NCBI RefSeq assembly: GCF_949628265.1
Contig: NC_088789.1
Span: 18,903,883 to 18,967,882, forward strand
DNA from: Cloeon dipterum
Lineage: Eukaryota > Arthropoda > Insecta > Ephemeroptera > Baetidae
DNA: 64,000 bases
Reading direction: 5' to 3'
The notes under the pieces were generated by a model. It was not told the origin of the DNA. It searched no databases and saw only the letters and a program-made list of their open reading frames with translations. The position numbers and the translations under genes were made by a program. Numbering within the stretch: the first letter of the stretch is position 1; each line of letters opens with the position of its first letter. Positions 60,353-64,000 of this stretch are shown here, in pieces.

Positions 60353-62040
60353 CACTCAACAGGTGGGCCCTTCCCACGTGCGTACCAGGAGCTTCGAATT
60401 CAATCACTTTGATGTGAACGTGCAGATGCTCAAAGGATGGCCTGTAATGGAAGTAGGCTACCTGTCTATTCCGTGGCAGGTTGAACTTCTTCTCAATGGT
60501 CTCCTACAAAGGGCACGATAAATATTTATTCAACAACTGAAAAGAATTTTGATCTTGAAATAAATTAAGTTTGGAAACAAACAAAAAACTGTAGAACTAA
60601 GCAAAATGGGTCAACATTAAGCACATGATATGTTTGGATTTAAGTATTTGTGTACCATTTTCTAGAGTTCAAATATTAACTACAATCCTCTTTGATTTTA
60701 ATTTTTGCGTTTGGTAATGATTTAATCCTGACAAAACAATTGATAGAAAAACAAAACAAAAATATTTAAGTTGCAATAATTTAGTTAATTGGAAGAATTG
60801 ATTAATTTTGGTTGTTTAATCTATCACAATATACTTTGTCCAAAACCTGCCTTTTTAACTTTTGCTATAACACACATTAGTTAAATCACAAGTAAAAGTT
60901 TAATTTCAGTAGAACATAAATATTACCGATGCGTTCTGCTGAATATTCTCAAGAAGGGCAATGTGTGCACCCCTTAGGTCTCTCAGGCTCCTGATTTCCC
61001 TGTCCCTGGAAATTGCAAGCAGGTGGAGATTGTCCACAGTCACGCCGTCCCACTTGTCATCATGGACAAGCGTGAAGCCAATCTTTGGGTCAACATCCTC
61101 AAACTCGATCTTTTCCACTTCAGCTTTGCGTTCAAGAATGTTGTAAACCCACTAAAATTTTACTTTTAAGTTTATATCTCATTATCCAAGATATTTTCCT
61201 GACCTGCAGACTGAATCCACACTCTTTCAGATATGGAAGCACCACGTTGCGGTACAATTCTGGAGTTTCTTCTACTAGGAAGATTTTTTTCTTGAGGTAC
61301 TTCTCAATGTGCTTGGTAGTTGCTGGGTGAACCACGTCGATTTTCACGCCTGCAAGACCATATTTGTACATATTAATTTATTTTACTATCTTTACTATTT
61401 CATTATGCACATATGAGTGCATACGTATGTGTTAAACATTAAAATCAATACTTTTAACTGTTCAAAATGTGCATAAAACGTATGTAAAACATAGATTTTA
61501 CATAATGAAATTCATATTATTACGTATTATGTACATTAAATGAATTTTAAAAATTTTCTTGTTTAGCTTATTATTGTTTTACGTTTTACATAAAACATAT
61601 GTACATATTTTTGGGACTGAATTAGTGGCCAAGTTAAAAATCATTCTTTTGGCCTGTACGAAATTTTGGCACGGGGGAGAATGCAAATTGAGTCACCACC
61701 ATCACCATACATTACACGTGCCTGTAAAGTCCTCGTTGTTTGGCTGCCCTACGAATTTGTAGTAGATGTCATTTTCCTTTGTCTTCGCTGCAGTGCATGC
61801 GGTGAAGATCCCTTGTATCTTCTCGCTATTGAAGACTTGCTTCTCTAGGATGACGACTGTATCACCCTCCTTCTCCTCAAATTTTCCTTGAAGGAAGATC
61901 ACCTTCGAGCGGCAATCCTCGTTCAACACCTTCTGCACGCTGAATTTGGTAAAGTCAAAGGTTTCAGCGGTTTCAGGAACTGAAACACTCGTTTCCTGGG
62001 TGGAAACTCCGGCTTCAGTTTCCGTAGCTTTAGGCTCCAT
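60246..62040 (-). CDS. DCPS: m7GpppX diphosphatase (scavenger mRNA-decapping enzyme)
   Basis: Hydrolyses the residual cap after 3'-to-5' mRNA decay. Exons in transcript order: 62040-61722, 61349-61204, 61151-60927, 60503-60246, giving 315 aa (human 337). The N-terminal domain has FSVQKVLNEDCRSKVIFLQG and VVILEKQVF; the linker has VVHPATTKHIEKYLKK. Exon 3 has WVYNILERKAE and REIRSLRDLRG. The histidine triad reads HLHVH (256-260), with the middle His258 as the catalytic nucleophile by family knowledge, followed by FEAPG. Intron 1 appears to use a GC donor (ACAG|GCACGT): the nearby GT gives the wrong phase, whereas GC gives the correct frame. The 3' end overlaps the first exon of UBE3D. Divergent from WDR18. 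Confidence 0.92.
61350..61721 (-). other. DCPS intron 1, GC-AG type
   Basis: Minus-strand intron from GCACGTGT to CTTGCAG, 372 nt. It contains many short palindromic ACGTAT/CATATG and GTTTTACATAAAAC strings between 61.4 and 61.6 kb. Confidence 0.55.
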
Positions 62041-62657
62041 AATTGTTGAGATATTACGGGTTTCTGGATTCCGAAGTTGAAAAGAACTTGGCTTGTCAGG
62101 TCCTGGCGTCCCTAGCGATGCTAAATTAGAGCGGGAAATGAACGAGTGTTAATAAGACGTCGCGAGCTGGTTACGAGGTAACGAGGGGGTGTGGTTGTGG
62201 TTAAATGAAAAAAATGAGTAGGGGTAAACCGGGTAAACCTAAATGATAAACACTAGAAGTAAAAGCCGGGCGCGGCCGGGCGCCGGGCGGCGGAAAGGGG
62301 AATGAAGAAGGCTGAAAAGCCTTTCCCCCGAATTTGATTCCCTTGCCTGCTACCTGGAAAACGAAAAATCGCAAAATAAAATCTTGTTTTTATTTTTTCC
62401 GTTCCAAACAAAATAATTATGTAACATGAAAAATTAAGAAAATTTAAGAGCACTAAAGTACGGTTGGCAGCACTTGCCCAGCTAGCATGTCATGTGCCTG
62501 TTCGATGAAAACAAAAAGAAGCACGTTTGTCCTGTTGATGTTCTGACTTTCCTGACTCCGTCCCAGCCACTGGCTCTTGAATTAATTTTCTGTTAAGTTG
62601 ACGATGTTAATGCTGGTCAAATAACCTCGAACTCTTCCGTCCCGTGTCTCTAATTCA
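62041..62657. promoter_or_regulatory. divergent promoter region of DCPS and WDR18
   Basis: A 617-bp gap between two divergent start codons, with a GC-rich stretch at about 62.26-62.31 kb. There is no TATA box at a convincing distance. The layout suggests a shared bidirectional promoter. No coding exon was supported in it. Confidence 0.5.
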
Positions 62658-64000
62658 ATGGCCGACGTAGCGGAAGTTTTATTCTCGAGTGATAGCACGG
62701 GTGGAATTACAGCCTGGGATCCAAGAGCCGGCACTGTTCTACAGTCGTACAAAGGCGTTGTGGTTGCCCCCAGAACCCTATGTCTCTTAGGACGAGACTA
62801 TGTTTTAGGCGCAGAACATGGAAAGTCACTCATCAGGGCCTGGCCCTTAAATCGGAATGAACAGGTTTGATTTTAATATAATGTTACAATCTTTAAAACT
62901 AAATTATGTTTCTAAAAATTTATAATTATCTAATATTTCATTTTCAGGGTCAACTTAAGATGGTGAGCCCTGGAGGGCAAGTCAGCTCCCTTGCCTGCAG
63001 CCCTTGTGGCAACTTTATTGCTGGCGGAGTGTCTACAGACGTGGTTATTTGGCAAACAGCCACTGGCCTTCAGGTGGCCAACTTGAGCGGGCACTTCCAG
63101 AAAGTTACCTGTCTTGCGTTTACTGACGACTCTTCCTTGCTGGCCTCTGCTGCGGAAGATGGACAAGTCCGAGTGAATAGATTGGCTGGTGCCGTCACTG
63201 GGAACTCATCGGAACTTTGGATTTTCAAGGTTAAAAATTTGGAGAAAAATTCAAATAGATGTAAGATCAGAGTTAACAAAATTAAGTTGCTTTTAAGATA
63301 TTAAGAAGAAAAATCATATCTTTTCCATGAAAACAAATTACAAAAGTTACAAATTTTATCCAAATTCTAACTCTAAAATTGATGTCCATAATACTGGCAG
63401 TAAAATATTAGGTAAAATATTAGGCTGGTATAAAATATATTAGATTACATTTTTAGAGGCTTGTTTCCATATTATATAACATCTTAAAATTTTTGAGCAG
63501 GTCTATTTAAATACATATTTCTTGCAGGTTAAATTGAAATGTTAGCTTCACATTAAGGATTTTGCTTTTTCCAGTATTTTCCAAATAAATTAAAAACTGC
63601 AAGAACGCTGCTAGTTTTACAGAGAAATAATTTTTAATATTGTAATTATTGATGTTTTTAAATACAACTTCGGCTTGACACATTTAATTTTTTAGATATT
63701 TACTTATTGTAAAATTAAATTGAGAGTTCTAGATTCTTTCAACCTGCGACTTTAAACCAGCTCTTTTAATTTATTTCTATGGTTTAATTGGTTAAATCAT
63801 TTAGATGTATTTTTGAAAATTTTCTCAGCAAAAATGTTAAATTTTGATGTCATTATGAAGCTATAATAAATTCTGTCATGGTTATAGGACCATGGAGCGG
63901 CCATTAGGGACCTGGTGGTTGGCCGCGGAGGCCTGAACAGCCTTCTCGCCTCTGTGGGTGCTGACCGGACCTGCCGGGTGTACAGTCTGACCTCTGGCCG
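62658..64000 (+). CDS. WDR18: WD repeat-containing protein 18 (partial, runs off window)
   Basis: Beta-propeller protein, homolog of yeast Ipi3, acting with PELP1 and TEX10 in maturation of the large ribosomal subunit. Exons seen: 62658-62864, 62948-63229, 63888 to the window end, all phase 0, for about 200 aa. The start aligns with human WDR18: AEVLFSSDSTGGITAWD, then VLQSYKG, then the YVLGAEHGKSLIRAW block. WD-type blades end in VVIWQ, VRVNRL and CRVYSL. The exon 1 donor is GTTTGA and the exon 2 donor GTTAAA, both weak but required by the frame. The gene continues beyond 64000. Confidence 0.88.
63230..63887 (+). other. WDR18 intron 2
   Basis: AT-rich intron of 658 nt. Nothing else was recognised in it. 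Confidence 0.7.

Noticed and set aside
61714-61718. GT donor for DCPS exon 1
   Set aside because: Gives phase 2 while the only acceptor needs phase 1, which would break the conserved protein. The GC donor four bases upstream fits.
1-64000. Retrovirus-like, Polinton-like or other capsid/envelope-bearing elements
   Set aside because: No reverse transcriptase, integrase, capsid or long terminal repeats were recognised in any frame I examined.

Overview
The window is nuclear DNA of an invertebrate animal, most likely an arthropod and probably an insect with a compact genome. The genes are split by GT-AG introns, many only 50-70 nt long. Intergenic DNA is AT-rich, while coding exons and promoter regions are GC-richer. 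The gene set is animal (rapsyn, anoctamin, receptor tyrosine phosphatase, EB-module secreted protein). I saw no bacterial genes, CRISPR array, rRNA, tRNA or retrovirus-like element. All splice models were built by hand from reading frame, splice sites and phase; for each complete gene the summed exon length is an exact multiple of three.

Layout. 1-4158: gene-poor. 4159-12313 (-): PISD, mitochondrial phosphatidylserine decarboxylase, with a 3.96 kb first intron and a GC-rich promoter carrying three CACGTG boxes. 16614-22085 (+): an anoctamin (TMEM16) with all six calcium ligands. 22710-25650 (-): secreted cysteine-rich EB/EGF-like protein, tail to tail with the anoctamin. 26598-28959 (-): type I membrane protein with CUB-like and LDLa domains and a cytoplasmic PPxY motif. 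32266-36913, perhaps to 38932 (-): rapsyn (TPR + RING-H2) with an unusual N-terminal extension. 40153-51632: three AGPAT genes, two in tandem on - and one on +. 51822-58037 (+): a 24-exon receptor tyrosine phosphatase. 58209-60352 (-): UBE3D, whose 5' end overlaps the 3' end of DCPS (60246-62040, -). 62658 to the window end (+): WDR18, divergent from DCPS.

Themes. PISD and the AGPATs are phospholipid synthesis enzymes, though not an obvious unit. Rapsyn is a postsynaptic scaffold. DCPS (cap scavenging), UBE3D (ubiquitin ligase) and WDR18 (ribosome biogenesis) are housekeeping genes packed head to head and overlapping.

Most interesting observations: (1) two oppositely oriented AGPAT paralogs share an almost identical GC-rich catalytic exon plus adjoining intron bases, although their other exons have diverged, which points to gene conversion; (2) the receptor phosphatase has WPH in place of WPD and Glu in place of the Q-loop Gln, and carries an EGF-like plus FN3 ectodomain; (3) the DCPS and UBE3D reading frames overlap on the same strand; (4) there are two probable GC-AG introns; (5) a possible uncharacterised gene lies at 46.3-48.3 kb.
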